Shown piece by piece: positions 35,062 to 43,231 of a DNA stretch of 64,000 nt (positions are counted from its first letter, which is position 1; every line of letters begins with the position of its first letter). Below the pieces are notes generated by a model. It worked only from the letters and a program-made list of their open reading frames with translations. It was not told the origin of the DNA and searched no databases. Source of the DNA: Roseburia sp. 831b. GTDB lineage: Bacteria > Bacillota > Clostridia > Lachnospirales > Lachnospiraceae. The stretch lies in contig NZ_CP135162.1 of NCBI RefSeq assembly GCF_001940165.2, positions 2,810,001 through 2,874,000 of the forward strand, in the 5' to 3' direction. Made by a program: the position numbers and the translations under genes.

Positions 35062-35724
35062 TTATAAATGTATCCTATTTTTTATCCGAATACACGCTTC
35101 GGTATGCATAATCCAGTGTCTTGAAAAAGGCATTTGAATTAATCCGCGAATATCCTTATTACACCAATAATCAATCAGCCAGATTGCATTTTCGTCTGTG
35201 CTTACAACATGCAAAGATTTTAAAAGTTCTTTTTTCTCATCCGATATGTTCTGCTTCAGGTCGTTGTAAGATAATCCCCGAAGAATCCGCTCCGTGCTAT
35301 TTTTTACATCAAAAATATACGAATAGAGTTCCTGTAAATCAAGCTGTTTGGAAAAATCTGCAATCTGCTGTTTTACAAGTTCGTTTCCGGTTGTAATGAT
35401 AGGAGAATGGATGCGTTCCTGATAATTGCCAGAAAAAAATACCTGCTCGTCTCCGCTTATCAAGGTATGTGCAACAATATCTTCTATGCGGAAAATATGC
35501 CAGATGGAATAAGCAATCGTTTTGCAATGATAACCGTTTGCATTTATAAAAGGAATTGCATGAAATTCTTCCCGACATAGCTCATCATGAAAAGATACCA
35601 AGGTTGCCATCAATTCGTTTCGCAAATCAAATAAGGTATGGATGCCATCTTCGAAAGTGTCTTTCCTTTTCAGCTGTGTTTGCATTGTCTTGTTAAGTGC
35701 AGACCATTCTTTGTTCATCATCAA
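35062..35724 (-). CDS. DinB-fold protein
   Basis: 220 residues, mostly helical. Histidines in helix patterns typical of DinB/YfiT four-helix bundles are visible: IAYSIWHIFRIEDIVAHTL in the middle and SRHWIMHTEA near the C-terminus; these could hold a metal. Family members include thiol-dependent transferases, but the substrate is unknown. AGGGGGA precedes a run of three ATG codons, and any could be the start. Confidence 0.7.
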   Translation of the reverse strand: MMMNKEWSALNKTMQTQLKRKDTFEDGIHTLFDLRNELMATLVSFHDELCREEFHAIPFINANGYHCKTIAYSIWHIFRIEDIVAHTLISGDEQVFFSGNYQERIHSPIITTGNELVKQQIADFSKQLDLQELYSYIFDVKNSTERILRGLSYNDLKQNISDEKKELLKSLHVVSTDENAIWLIDYWCNKDIRGLIQMPFSRHWIMHTEACIRIKNRIHL

Positions 35725-35776
35725 ATCCCCCTGCTAAACCTTGATTTTTCTATTTCCCCACTTAGGAGGAAAAATG

Positions 35777-36223
35777 TTACCGTCTTAATTTGACGATATA
35801 TTCCGTCGTGCCTTCCTCGAATTCCTTTTCCCCGGTCAGACAAAAGCCATGTCTCTGGTAAAAAGCGATGGCGCGTGTGTTCTTTTCCAGTGCCCATAAG
35901 TGGTCAGCGCCAAATTCCCGGATGGCATAAGTAATGAGTTCATGGCCAATGCCCTCGCTCTGGAAACAAGGTTCCACATATAATTTACAGATTTCGGTGC
36001 CCTGTATCTGCAGAAAGCCCTTTATCAGACCATCATCGAAAACGTAAAGTTGATTTAAAATTTCCTCTTTTTTCAAATAATGATCGATGAGGGAAACAAC
36101 CTGCAATTCCCCAAAAGAAAAAGATGGATCCTTGAAAATTGGAAAATAATTGATTCTGTTGTTAAAAATATAGATTTCTGCGATTCTGGATAAATCCGTG
36201 GTGGCTGCTTTTCGAATGTTCAT
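35777..36223 (-). CDS. GNAT family N-acetyltransferase
   Basis: 148 residues. The acetyl-CoA motif is FQSEGIGHELITYAI, followed by the C-terminal ALEKNTRAIAFYQRHGF. These are the core features of GNAT enzymes, which move acetyl groups to small-molecule amines or proteins. It is downstream of nothing obvious on its strand. Substrate unknown. Confidence 0.88.
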   Translation of the reverse strand: MNIRKAATTDLSRIAEIYIFNNRINYFPIFKDPSFSFGELQVVSLIDHYLKKEEILNQLYVFDDGLIKGFLQIQGTEICKLYVEPCFQSEGIGHELITYAIREFGADHLWALEKNTRAIAFYQRHGFCLTGEKEFEEGTTEYIVKLRR

Positions 36224-36442
36224 TTTGGTCTCCGTTCTGTGTGCATGATGTATGAAAAATATCGAAATTGTGTAGTTTTTTGATTTTATGATAATAAAGC
36301 AGCTGCTTGCCTGTCAATCATTATTTCTTGCACCGCACATAGGACACAAAAAATTAAGAGAATCTTTCTTGTACAAACAAAGCAGAAATGATACCATTTG
36401 TAGAGATAGGTGAATGTGTCAAAAGAAAGGCATGGTAAAAAA

Positions 36443-37282
36443 ATGAAGAACGCAAAATTATATCGTGCAGGCGCTGTATGCTTACTGATTGCAGTGCTGG
36501 CAGGAAGTATCATAAACCAGAATCTGAAAAAGGAGAGACAGATTGCCCGGATTACAGCGGCAGTGGATGAAATTGGAACCTTAATCAACATTTGTTATGA
36601 GACAAAGATTACAGACGAGAGTGAGACCGATGGAAAAACGGGGATTGACACAGAAGTCTGGGCAGATTTTGAAAGTGGAAAATGGGTTGCTGTCTACGCA
36701 AAAGAGGATGCGGATACCAAGGAAATCTATCAGTCCAGGCTGTATGATGGAACGAACAGCTATTCGACGACAGAAAAAAATAGTGGATGGGAAAAAGAGG
36801 AAACGGCAGCAGAGACGACACCGAATCTGTCTAATTTAAAAGAATTTTATTTTAATGAAGATGACTTAACCAACGTAAAAGTAAAAAAAGAAGACGGACT
36901 TACCACGATTCAGGCATCCCTGACGGAAAAAGCATTGGAAGATGCTTACCAGAGCGGGATTTCTTCGGCAGAACAAAGTTATAAATATTATGTAAACCAA
37001 GACGCAGATTCCAAGGATGCAGCAGCATTATTGGTGGAATCGGCAAAACAGACGCAGATGTTGGGCATTGATGTGACTTATACCATCGACGCAAATGGTG
37101 TGCTGGTTCAAAGCATACTGACGCAGCAGTATCAAAGTCCTGAAATTTTAAGCAACGACGGAGAACATTCCTTAGGAGCGTTGACATCACATACGGTAAC
37201 ATATGAGAAAAGAGTGTTAAGCTACAACAGTTCCGATGCGGCTCAAACGATAAAGGACTACATAAAATCGTTAGAGGATTAA
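36443..37282 (+). CDS. Membrane-anchored secreted protein, unknown
   Basis: 279 residues from the ATG at 36443 (AGAAAGG upstream; a GTG at 36410 would add 11). One hydrophobic segment at about 10-27 serves as signal or anchor, without a lipobox. The rest is a predicted outside domain of mixed strands and helices, including DTEVWADFESGKWVAVYAK and NGVLVQSILTQQY. That layout loosely recalls lipoproteins of the LolA/LppX kind, but I do not recognise the family. It ends seven bases before the permease gene and is likely cotranscribed. Confidence 0.65.
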   Translation: MKNAKLYRAGAVCLLIAVLAGSIINQNLKKERQIARITAAVDEIGTLINICYETKITDESETDGKTGIDTEVWADFESGKWVAVYAKEDADTKEIYQSRLYDGTNSYSTTEKNSGWEKEETAAETTPNLSNLKEFYFNEDDLTNVKVKKEDGLTTIQASLTEKALEDAYQSGISSAEQSYKYYVNQDADSKDAAALLVESAKQTQMLGIDVTYTIDANGVLVQSILTQQYQSPEILSNDGEHSLGALTSHTVTYEKRVLSYNSSDAAQTIKDYIKSLED

Positions 37283-37289
37283 AAGGAAC

Positions 37290-38471
37290 ATGAAACAGGC
37301 AGTTTTTACGTTTATCAAAAAAGAGACCGTGCTGGTGGTTGCGACAATACTAGCAATTATTTCAGCATTTTGGGTAAGACCGGATAAAGCATATTTTTCT
37401 TATATTGACTGGAGAGTACTTGGCATTTTATTAAGCCTGATGTATATTATGGCAGGCTTTCAAAAGCATGGTGTTTTTCAAAAAATTGGGAAATGGTTAT
37501 TGCAAAAGACAAGAAATACAGTGCAACTTGCCGCAGTTCTGGTATTTCTTTGCTTTTTCTTTAGCATGTTTATCACAAATGATGTGGCATTACTGACATT
37601 TGTTCCGTTTGCGATGCTGATTTTAAAAAGTTGTAAGCAGGAAAAATTGTTAATACCGGTGATTGTATTGCAGACCCTTGCAGCAAATCTTGGAAGCATG
37701 TTAACGCCGATTGGAAATCCGCAAAATCTGTATTTGTACCAGTTTGGCGGTTTTTCCGTAGGGGAATTTGTGCAGGTGATGCTGCCCTATACGGTAACAT
37801 CCGGGATTTTACTTTTGGCAGGCGTGTTATTGCTGGGGCGCCAGAAAGAAACAATTACAGTTGTAATTGAAAATGAGGAAGAGGTATCTCAGAAAAAAGA
37901 GTTACAAGGAAAGCAGTTCATGACAGGAGGCAAATCACAGAGGATATCTTCTAAATGCAAGATAACGATTTACACGATTTTTTTCCTGCTAAGCCTTCTT
38001 GTGGTGGGAAGAATGATTCCATGGTATCTGGTTTTGGCACTCATTTTTCTTGCGGTGCTTGTACTCGACCGGGATGTGCTAAAGAACGTGGACTATTGCT
38101 TGTTGCTGACGTTTATCAGCTTTTTCATTTTTACAGGAAACATGGGAAGGATTCCGTCCATCCAGAGTGGGTTGCAGCAGATGGTGGCAGGACACGAGCA
38201 GTTGATAGGCATTCTGGCAAGCCAGGTCATCAGTAATGTGCCAGCAACGTTGTTGCTATCAGGATTTACCGACAATCTGAAAGGGCTTTTGGTGGGGGTC
38301 AATCTTGGCGGACTTGGCACACTGATTGCATCGATGGCAAGTCTGATTTCCTATAAAATCTATGCGCATCAGTATAATGAGAAAAAGGAACGCTATTTTC
38401 TTTGGTTTACAGTGGCAAATATTATTTTCCTGTTGGTGCTTTTGCTGGCAGCATTTATATTGTCCCGATAA
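37290..38471 (+). CDS. Anion permease (ArsB/NhaD, SLC13-like)
   Basis: 393 residues with about ten to eleven membrane segments. FFFSMFITNDVALLTFVPFA and LGSMLTPIGNPQNLYLY are the two conserved segments of the ion-transporter superfamily permeases (CitMHS, ArsB, DASS). Cargo could be a di- or tricarboxylate, sulfate or arsenite; it cannot be told. AAAAGGAAC supports the ATG. Confidence 0.83.
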   Translation: MKQAVFTFIKKETVLVVATILAIISAFWVRPDKAYFSYIDWRVLGILLSLMYIMAGFQKHGVFQKIGKWLLQKTRNTVQLAAVLVFLCFFFSMFITNDVALLTFVPFAMLILKSCKQEKLLIPVIVLQTLAANLGSMLTPIGNPQNLYLYQFGGFSVGEFVQVMLPYTVTSGILLLAGVLLLGRQKETITVVIENEEEVSQKKELQGKQFMTGGKSQRISSKCKITIYTIFFLLSLLVVGRMIPWYLVLALIFLAVLVLDRDVLKNVDYCLLLTFISFFIFTGNMGRIPSIQSGLQQMVAGHEQLIGILASQVISNVPATLLLSGFTDNLKGLLVGVNLGGLGTLIASMASLISYKIYAHQYNEKKERYFLWFTVANIIFLLVLLLAAFILSR

Positions 38472-38473
38472 GT

Positions 38474-38528
38474 TTTACCTATTCTTTACAAAACCTTTTC
38501 CAATTATTTTACATAGAAACGTTATGAT
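38474..38528 (+). promoter_or_regulatory. Pho box promoter of glpQ
   Basis: TTTACC 38474, TTTACA 38485, TTTTCC 38496 and TTTACA 38508 lie 11, 11 and 12 bp apart. The -10 box TATGAT begins at 38523, 15 bp after the start of the last repeat, as in the other four Pho promoters of the window. Confidence 0.8.
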
Positions 38529-38572
38529 AATGCAGTAAATAGCGTAAAGTATAAAAAAAGGTGGAAGAAAAA

Positions 38573-39370
38573 ATGGAGAGAACATTAGTTTGGGCACACC
38601 GTGGAGCAAGCGGATATGCCCCGGAAAATACAATGGAAGCCTTTCGAAAGGCTTACGAAATGGAAGCAGACGGCATCGAGTTAGATGTTCAGATGACAAA
38701 AGATGGTGAACTGGTCGTAATCCATGACGAGACAATTGATCGTGTCAGCAACGGAACCGGCTGGGTGAAAGATTATACATTTGCAAAATTGCGTAAATTT
38801 AATTTCAATAAGACACATCCGGAATATATTCATGCGGAGATACCAACATTAGAAGAAGTTTATGAGTGGATAAAGACGACAAATATGACCATCAATGTGG
38901 AAATCAAGAGCGGTGTTGTCTTTTACCCGGAGATTGAGGAACGAGTGCTCGATTTGACAGAGCGAATGGGATTAAAAGACCGCGTGATTTATTCTTCGTT
39001 CAATCACTATACGGTACAGAAAATCAAGGAATTAGACCAAACCGCAGAGACCGGAATGCTTTACAGTGATGGAATTATTTCGCCAATCAGCTACTGTTCC
39101 TATGTAGTTGGTGCAGATGCTCTCCATCCGGCGCTTTACAACCTGCAATATCCAAATTTTATCCAGGATTGTAAAAAGGCCAAAAAGAAACTTCATGTCT
39201 GGACAGTAAATGAGGAAAAATACATGCGGATGCTCTGCGAGAACCAGGTAGAAGCCATGATTACCAACTACCCGGACCGTGGAATCGAGATTGCAAAAGA
39301 ATACCGCAATGGGAAAATTCTACCAGAACTCATCCGTGTGCTGGAGCGTGAAAAAGCAGCAAATGAATAA
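38573..39370 (+). CDS. glpQ: Glycerophosphodiester phosphodiesterase
   Basis: 265 residues, cytoplasmic form without signal peptide. The catalytic start HRGASGYAPENT, the metal site ELDVQMTKDGELVVIHDETI and VNVEIK-like NVEIKSG follow in family order. It cleaves glycerophosphodiesters to glycerol-3-phosphate plus alcohol. ATG 38573 has AAAGGTGG eight bases upstream; an in-frame GTG at 38561 overlaps that RBS. The Pho box ties it to the lysophospholipase and ugp-like genes. Confidence 0.92.
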   Translation: MERTLVWAHRGASGYAPENTMEAFRKAYEMEADGIELDVQMTKDGELVVIHDETIDRVSNGTGWVKDYTFAKLRKFNFNKTHPEYIHAEIPTLEEVYEWIKTTNMTINVEIKSGVVFYPEIEERVLDLTERMGLKDRVIYSSFNHYTVQKIKELDQTAETGMLYSDGIISPISYCSYVVGADALHPALYNLQYPNFIQDCKKAKKKLHVWTVNEEKYMRMLCENQVEAMITNYPDRGIEIAKEYRNGKILPELIRVLEREKAANE

Positions 39371-39391
39371 ATAAGAAGAAATAGGAAAAAG

Positions 39392-39452
39392 AAGGGACAA
39401 CAAGCTATGTCGTTTGGAATAAGAACGACATGACAGCGTTGTCCCTTTTTTC
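39392..39452 (+). terminator. Terminator of glpQ
   Basis: AAGGGACAAC / GTTGTCCCTT with an inner ATGTCGT / ACGACAT stem and a T tract. Confidence 0.88.
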
Positions 39453-39469
39453 GTTAAGGTCTGGATAGG

Positions 39470-39498
39470 TTGAGGTTATAGGAAAAAACAGATATAAT
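39470..39498 (+). promoter_or_regulatory. Promoter of Nudix operon
   Basis: TTGAGG (39470-39475) and TATAAT (39493-39498), spacer 17 bp, about 50 bases before the Nudix gene. Confidence 0.75.
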
Positions 39499-39547
39499 AA
39501 AACTATAATGGAAAAAAAAGTTTGCAAAATTAAGGGAGCAGCGAAAA

Positions 39548-40099
39548 ATGAGCAGGAACGCAGAACTAAGATTAGACTTAAAGGATACGCAGTGGGACTA
39601 TGAATATACAGACAACGATAGAAATATCGCGCGGGCAATTGTATATGACGAAGATGGCTGGTTTTATTTTGTAAGAGTCCAGAGAGATGATGATTTTGGA
39701 AAAGCTACTTTAATTGAAACATCAGGCGGAGGAGTCGAGGCCGGTGAGGATTTGAACTCTGCGATTAAGCGTGAGCTAAAGGAAGAACTAGGTGTACAAG
39801 TGGAAGTAATCTGTAAAATCGGGGTAGTCAGTGATTACTATAACCGGATTCACAGACACAACATCAACAATTATTTCTTATGCAAAATTCAATCATTTGG
39901 GGAGAAAAATCTGACAGAGGACGAAATCCAGCGTTTTCATTTATCAACATTAAAGCTGACATATGAGCAAGCTGTCCACGAATATAAAATGAGGTCAAAC
40001 ACGAGACTTGGAACGCTTATTGCAAACAGAGAACTACCGGTGTTGCAGCGTGCAAAAGAAATCATGGATATGAAAATAGAAAATGGATGTTTATTATGA
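39548..40099 (+). CDS. Nudix hydrolase
   Basis: 183 residues. The Nudix box GX5EX7REUXEEXGU is complete (GVEAGED...RELKEELG) near residues 59-80. Such enzymes hydrolyse nucleoside diphosphates linked to other groups; the substrate is unknown. It is first in an operon with two GNAT genes, each joined by an ATGA overlap. Confidence 0.9.
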   Translation: MSRNAELRLDLKDTQWDYEYTDNDRNIARAIVYDEDGWFYFVRVQRDDDFGKATLIETSGGGVEAGEDLNSAIKRELKEELGVQVEVICKIGVVSDYYNRIHRHNINNYFLCKIQSFGEKNLTEDEIQRFHLSTLKLTYEQAVHEYKMRSNTRLGTLIANRELPVLQRAKEIMDMKIENGCLL

Positions 40100-40530
40100 T
40101 TAGAAAATTACAGAAAACGGATATAGATAGGGTCGCGGCAATATGGCTGGACAGCAATCTAAAAGCGCACGATTTCATTCCGGCGCAATATTGGAAAGAT
40201 AATTTTGAACTGGTAAAAGAACTATTGTTGCAGGCAGAGGTTTATGTGTATGAGAGCGGGCAGGAAATACAGGGCTTCATAGGCTTAAGTGAAGAATACA
40301 TAGAAGGCATTTTTGTTGCAGGCGAGGTACAGTCGCAGGGAATCGGAAAATGTTTGCTCGATTTTATAAAAGATAAAAAAGAAACGTTATGTTTAAATGT
40401 GTACCAGAAAAATATGCGTGCAATACGTTTTTACCAAAGAGAAGGTTTTGAAATTCAAGGTGAAAGCCTCGACGAGGATACGAATGAAAAAGACTATGTC
40501 ATGATATGGGAAGGAAAAAGGAACGCATGA
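40096..40530 (+). CDS. GNAT family N-acetyltransferase
   Basis: 144 residues. EVQSQGIGKCLLDFIK is the acetyl-CoA loop, and NMRAIRFYQREGF the C-terminal motif. ATG 40096 overlaps the Nudix stop (ATGA); an upstream in-frame ATG at 40087 lies further into that gene. Resembles small YjaB/YedL-like GNATs. Substrate unknown. Confidence 0.88.
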   Translation: MIRKLQKTDIDRVAAIWLDSNLKAHDFIPAQYWKDNFELVKELLLQAEVYVYESGQEIQGFIGLSEEYIEGIFVAGEVQSQGIGKCLLDFIKDKKETLCLNVYQKNMRAIRFYQREGFEIQGESLDEDTNEKDYVMIWEGKRNA

Positions 40531-40988
40531 ATATAAAAATACGACCGGTAAAACGGCAGGATTACGATAGATTTTCAAATATTATGGATCAGGTTCAGCA
40601 GCTTCACGTGAATTGGAGACCGGATGTATACAAGCCAGCGAATCCATTGATTACAAAAGAAATGTTTGAAGAGATTTTAAAAGAGGATAACTGGTATGTG
40701 GCGGAAGATAGCGAACGTGTGGTAGGTGTCCTGGAAGTGCTAAGACGCCATGTGGAGAGTCCTTCGCAGGTAACAAAAGATGTTCTGTTTATCAGTACAA
40801 TGGCAGTGGATGAAGCTTACCGTGGAAAAGGTATTGGGCATAAATTTTTCGAGAAGGTGAAGCAACTCAAAGAAGAAAAAGGCTGTGATACGATTGAATT
40901 ACAGGTAAATGCCAGGAATCAAAGAGCGTATGAAATGTATAAGAAATATGGTTTTACGGAGAAGTCAATCAATATGGAATTGAAATAA
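40527..40988 (+). CDS. GNAT family N-acetyltransferase
   Basis: 153 residues, with DEAYRGKGIGHKFFEKV as the acetyl-CoA motif and NQRAYEMYKKYGF at the end. ATG 40527 overlaps the previous stop (ATGA) and has AAGGA upstream; an upstream start would add seven residues. Third gene of the Nudix-GNAT-GNAT operon. Confidence 0.9.
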   Translation: MNIKIRPVKRQDYDRFSNIMDQVQQLHVNWRPDVYKPANPLITKEMFEEILKEDNWYVAEDSERVVGVLEVLRRHVESPSQVTKDVLFISTMAVDEAYRGKGIGHKFFEKVKQLKEEKGCDTIELQVNARNQRAYEMYKKYGFTEKSINMELK

Positions 40989-41032
40989 ACATGTTATGAA
41001 GTAACGATGTGATGCAGATGAAGGAGTAAAAG

Positions 41033-41875
41033 ATGAGACAGTTGATTGTAATTGCAGATATGGAGGGGGCAAGCGGAATTTTTGAGTCAAACAAAGAAGC
41101 TTGTCTGCATGAGGAAATATATCCACAAAACACATTGTGGCGTTCTTATGGAAGGGCGTGTATTACGAGTGATGTTCTGGCGGTGTGTAAGGCTGCCATG
41201 GAAATGGGAATAGATGACATACTGTTATATGATATGCATTTTGCGGGATGCGGCGAATTCAATGTTGAGTTGGAAAAGCTGCCATCCATTGTCCGTGTTT
41301 TTGACCTTCCTGACAGAGAAATGCATTGGCACAGAATCAGAGGGCAAGCAGGGATAGAACCATACGGAATTGTGACCGTTGGACAGCATGCCAGAAATGG
41401 TGAAAAAAATGCATATTTTCCACATACCATTCATACGCCACCGCTGGAATCATTTTATGTAAACGGTATTCACATTGCGGAAATCGGGGAGAGCGTCATG
41501 TGTTTTTCTGGTGTTCCGTATATCGCCAATATTGGATGTGCGGCATCACACAAAGAGGCACGGGAACTGTCGCCAAATGTGTCATGCATAACGGTAAAAG
41601 ATAAAGCAAAAAATTGGGAACCGGAAAAAGAAGAAACGTTTCCTATTATCTATGATGGCATGATAAATGCTTTTCGCGATTATCAAAATAAAACAGCTTA
41701 TCCGTATGCAGACCATTACAGTTGCGAACTCAATTTAACAGAGGGATATTTCTTTGAGGCACCTGCTGATTTCCCGTGGAAAGGTACTTTTCAGAAAAGA
41801 AGTGCAAAATGGGAGGCACATGATATTCTAACAGCGCTAAGTCTGTTCTGGGAGGTTCATGCGTATATAAGGTAA
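41033..41875 (+). CDS. M55 family D-aminopeptidase (DppA-like)
   Basis: 280 residues. The start VIADMEGASGI carries the Asp/Glu zinc ligands of family M55, and GQHARNG contains a further metal His; HTIHTPPLESFYVNG fits the family's central region. M55 enzymes cleave D-amino-acid peptides, as in cell-wall turnover; they form ring-shaped decamers in Bacillus DppA. RBS GAAGGAG. Some distance from the GNAT operon but possibly read together with it (44-base gap). Confidence 0.88.
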   Translation: MRQLIVIADMEGASGIFESNKEACLHEEIYPQNTLWRSYGRACITSDVLAVCKAAMEMGIDDILLYDMHFAGCGEFNVELEKLPSIVRVFDLPDREMHWHRIRGQAGIEPYGIVTVGQHARNGEKNAYFPHTIHTPPLESFYVNGIHIAEIGESVMCFSGVPYIANIGCAASHKEARELSPNVSCITVKDKAKNWEPEKEETFPIIYDGMINAFRDYQNKTAYPYADHYSCELNLTEGYFFEAPADFPWKGTFQKRSAKWEAHDILTALSLFWEVHAYIR

Positions 41876-41876
41876 A

Positions 41877-41921
41877 AAAAATCCATATTCTCACCAAAGC
41901 GGTGGGAACATGGATTTTTTT
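41877..41921. terminator. Bidirectional terminator
   Basis: AAAATCCAT / ATGGATTTT with inner TCTCACC / GGTGGGA, and A/T tracts on both sides, between the M55 gene and the converging kinase gene. Confidence 0.87.
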
Positions 41922-41945
41922 TGTGTGTTATGATAAAGTTGTATT

Positions 41946-43055
41946 TTAACCTGGAAAGCAGACTGACTCGATAATAAAGAGCAGAATCATAAGTAAAAAC
42001 ATGCCTGCGATATCGAGTAAGATAATACCAAGATAATGTATGATAGGCTGCTTACTTTTACATAAAGGAAAAATATTCTGGATATTCAGATAATTAAATC
42101 CACAAAAAACAGGGAACATAAAAACAAGAAACATAAATATTCTGTTCAGCCAAAGCAATGTACCGTATGTATTTTCAACCTCTACAGATGAGCATATAAA
42201 TATCATGAAAAGATATACCATGGAAGAAAGAACCATTTTCCAAGGCGTCATAGAACGAAAGCCGGGCGGAAGAAATCTTGATTTGTCAACAGGCAGAACT
42301 TTTTTAGACAATTCGCTACTAATGATGGAACGTTTATGTTCTGTATAGGGAAGAACAGATTTTTTACCCGTCATTTCCAGAATTGCTTTTTTTAGTTCTG
42401 CAACTGACTGATATCTTGCAGCTGGAGACAGCTGTGTGCATCGATTAATAATTAACTGGTAAACATTGATAAAACTACTGTTTGCGCCGGAAAGACTTTC
42501 CATCATTTCCTTTAATACAATTCCAAGGGAATAAATATCAGTCAGTGGAGAGGAGGAACCGAACCCGTATTGTTCTGGAGCAGCATAGCCTGGAGTGCCA
42601 AGAAGGACCGTGTCGGATGGAGCATCACTAGAAAACTGTTTTGCAGCATTAAAATCTAAAAGTACAGCATAATTATAACTTGTAATTATAATATTGGATG
42701 GTTTTATGTCACGATGGATAATAGGTGGATTCATAGCGTGCAAAGATTCTAGAATGTTGAACAGCATGAGCATATAATCTTTGATATCCGATATAAAAAG
42801 ATCGGAGTGATCTATTTTTTCCTGTAGGGAGGTTCCGCTGATGTATTCTTCGATGACGACAAGTGTGTTGTTTTGCTCGTAAAAGTCGATAATGCGGGGA
42901 ATACCGGCGATAGGATTCTGATATAGATGCTCGTAGACGTGAATATTGTAGACGTCCAGAATTTTTTGTACATAAACCTGGTTGGTAAATTCGGATTGTA
43001 CGAGATATACTTTATGTTCTTCGTTTAAGGTGGAGATAATTTTGTAATCGTCCAT
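41946..43055 (-). CDS. Hanks-type Ser/Thr protein kinase, membrane-bound
   Basis: 369 residues from the ATG at 43055; a longer frame to 43109 is possible. K31 (VYVQK), HRDIKPSN (H114-N121), LDFNAAK (D134, DFN instead of DFG) and GTPGYAAPEQYG mark an active kinase layout. The glycine-rich loop is not recognisable (STLNEEHKVYLV). The domain ends near 230, then a linker, and about three hydrophobic segments near 265-365. The kinase faces the cytoplasm with no visible sensor domain outside. An HTH gene lies beyond the IS110 insertion in divergent orientation. Confidence 0.88.
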   Translation of the reverse strand: MDDYKIISTLNEEHKVYLVQSEFTNQVYVQKILDVYNIHVYEHLYQNPIAGIPRIIDFYEQNNTLVVIEEYISGTSLQEKIDHSDLFISDIKDYMLMLFNILESLHAMNPPIIHRDIKPSNIIITSYNYAVLLDFNAAKQFSSDAPSDTVLLGTPGYAAPEQYGFGSSSPLTDIYSLGIVLKEMMESLSGANSSFINVYQLIINRCTQLSPAARYQSVAELKKAILEMTGKKSVLPYTEHKRSIISSELSKKVLPVDKSRFLPPGFRSMTPWKMVLSSMVYLFMIFICSSVEVENTYGTLLWLNRIFMFLVFMFPVFCGFNYLNIQNIFPLCKSKQPIIHYLGIILLDIAGMFLLMILLFIIESVCFPG

Positions 43056-43132
43056 GGTTTGCTTGCAGCCCTTTCGTGAAAATATATCGTTACGTGCTTG
43101 AAATAGCACAATAAATTTTAGTTATCAATACT

Positions 43133-43161
43133 AGTATAACAGAATGGAGACCAGCGCGCAA
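43133..43161 (-). promoter_or_regulatory. Possible kinase promoter
   Basis: Minus strand: TTGCGC (43161-43156) and TATACT (43138-43133), spacer 17 bp. It lies between the kinase gene and IS110, so the insertion left it intact. Confidence 0.55.
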
Positions 43162-43231
43162 AAACAGCGCAAGATAGGAGCATAGTGTGAAAGAAAGTAG
43201 AGGACAGCCATAAATGGGCGCACTTTACTAA

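Noticed and set aside
36286..36591. Minus-strand frame of 101 residues
   Set aside because: No RBS, overlaps the start of a better plus-strand gene.
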